Assembly (NCBI RefSeq): GCF_000576635.1
Contig: NZ_AVFL01000014.1
Location: 1-64,000 of the forward strand
Source: Skermanella stibiiresistens SB22
GTDB lineage: Bacteria > Pseudomonadota > Alphaproteobacteria > Azospirillales > Azospirillaceae
Length of the DNA: 64,000 nucleotides
Reading direction: 5' to 3'
The translations under genes were made by a program, and so were the position numbers. This document shows positions 63,265 to 64,000 of this stretch, in pieces. The notes below the pieces were generated by a model. That model saw only the letters and a list, made by a program, of their open reading frames with translations, did no database searches and was not told where the DNA came from. Every line of letters begins with the position of its first letter. Within the stretch, counting starts at the first letter, position 1.

Positions 63265-64000
63265 TCACGGTCCGATGATGATCTGATGGTACCCACTCAA
63301 GTCCGTTCTGTTGATGTATTCGCTCGATCCCACCACGATCAGTCGATATCTCCCAAGGCCCTCCGTCTCGCCGATCCTGAGAAAGTCAGCCGCAGCGGGG
63401 TTCTTCGCCTGCCACTCGCAAGTTGGGAGCGGCGCGGCGTCGGCTCGGCTCTCGTAATCCACGGTGAGGTCGAATTGGGTGCCGGCGGGAACGCGGACGT
63501 GGATCTGATTGACATAGTGCCACCAGGGCGTCCGCGAGGTCACGGTCTGGATGCCCTTGCCCTGGTTCGTCATCCTCGCCATCAAGCCATAGCCGTCGCG
63601 CGGATTGCCGGGAATGACGATGATCGTGACGTATTGATCGGTGTGGGAGGTGAAGCCGTAACGATCCGCGCTTCCGGCCCGCTCCAACATGCCATCGACC
63701 ACGAAAGAGGTGTCCTTGGACACGGTGGGATCCATCGCGGTCGATTTCGAGTAGAACTCCACCAATTCATAAGTGCGGGGTTGATCGGGATGGTAGTCAA
63801 CCGCGCGGGCGAACGCCGCGCGCTTGGTCACCCGGTCGTAATAGACACCTCGCTTCGGTCCCGTCTTGCCGCTGTCGTCGTAAAGGGACTGGACCGCTCC
63901 AAGTGGTCCGAAGGCGCCCAAGGGTCCCAAGGGACCGAGGGGACCCACGGGGCCCAACGCCGCCCAGATGCCACCGGCTTGGAGGTGCTTGACCCCGCGC
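63265..64000 (-). CDS. Collagen-like repeat protein, C-terminal part (continues beyond the window)
   Basis: The minus-strand frame runs open to the window end, so the N-terminus is missing. Just inside the edge lies a short G-x-x repeat (GPVGPLGPLGPLGAFGPLGA, ~63900-63960). A ~210-residue domain follows that I do not recognise; it is beta-rich by appearance (YVTIIVIPGNPRDGYGLMARM; RVPAGTQFDLTVDYESRAD; GRYRLIVVGSSEYINRTDL) and ends in SGYHQIIIGP. It looks like a secreted or surface protein, but no signal can be checked here. The strand converges on the GlxA-type gene 26 bp away. Confidence 0.7.
   Translation of the reverse strand, partial: RGVKHLQAGGIWAALGPVGPLGPLGPLGAFGPLGAVQSLYDDSGKTGPKRGVYYDRVTKRAAFARAVDYHPDQPRTYELVEFYSKSTAMDPTVSKDTSFVVDGMLERAGSADRYGFTSHTDQYVTIIVIPGNPRDGYGLMARMTNQGKGIQTVTSRTPWWHYVNQIHVRVPAGTQFDLTVDYESRADAAPLPTCEWQAKNPAAADFLRIGETEGLGRYRLIVVGSSEYINRTDLSGYHQIIIGP

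Overview
This window is high-GC DNA, apparently from an environmental alphaproteobacterium. The family mix suggests a Rhodospirillales/Azospirillum-Skermanella-like organism, but that is inference and nothing here fixes the taxon. Support comes from many solute-binding-protein transporters (Tct, TRAP, sugar ABC), Tat-exported redox enzymes, a phasin-like protein and FixL-type sensing. I see no rRNA, tRNA, CRISPR array, insertion sequence or integrase; it reads as ordinary chromosome or megaplasmid sequence rich in metabolic operons.

Layout. (1) 1-3.8 kb: end of a D-lactate dehydrogenase-type oxidase, then an Lrp regulator divergent from arginase and ornithine aminotransferase (arginine catabolism), closed by a large inverted repeat. 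(2) 3.8-22.5 kb: the GNAT-TauE-MarR operon, the tctC-tctB-tctA-gntR-CBS/BON operon, a TRAP transporter operon, and gcl-hyi-glxR-pyk plus a truncated PPDK (glyoxylate to glycerate, and the pyruvate node). (3) 22.5-24.6 kb: LemA with an M48-family protein that has lost its zinc ligands; then a small glycine-zipper lipoprotein. (4) 25-32.7 kb: a GT39-like membrane glycosyltransferase, then glycosyltransferase, UDP-galactopyranose mutase, GH1-like protein and ABC exporter, preceded by a candidate Pho box. (5) 32.8-36.6 kb: multicopper oxidase, GMC dehydrogenase and its small subunit. (6) 36.9-44.6 kb: phasin-like protein, KaiC-like ATPase with hybrid kinase, VIT1-type transporter, and a large hybrid kinase with a FixL-like haem PAS. 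(7) 44.8-48.8 kb: triheme cytochrome c with a two-subunit molybdenum hydroxylase. (8) 48.9-54.2 kb: two OFA-family MFS transporters, a Nudix hydrolase and a second CBS/BON protein. (9) 54.4-64 kb: two MFS exporters, a RelE-like N-terminus protein, a sugar ABC importer, a cysteine hydrolase with a GlxA-type regulator, and the edge of a collagen-repeat protein.

The most notable unifying signal is a recurrent CTGGTATAC/ATACCGTATACCA-type motif found in the promoter regions of at least eight transcription units spread over 47 kb: GNAT-TauE-MarR, tct-gntR-CBS, TRAP, gcl, GMC-MCO, OFA1, CBS2 and OFA2. Its form resembles operators of GntR/FCD regulators. One such regulator (6446-7129) lies inside a motif-bearing operon, so the window may hold most of a local regulon for C2/C3 organic acid uptake and oxidation. 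The regulator assignment and the effector are inference.
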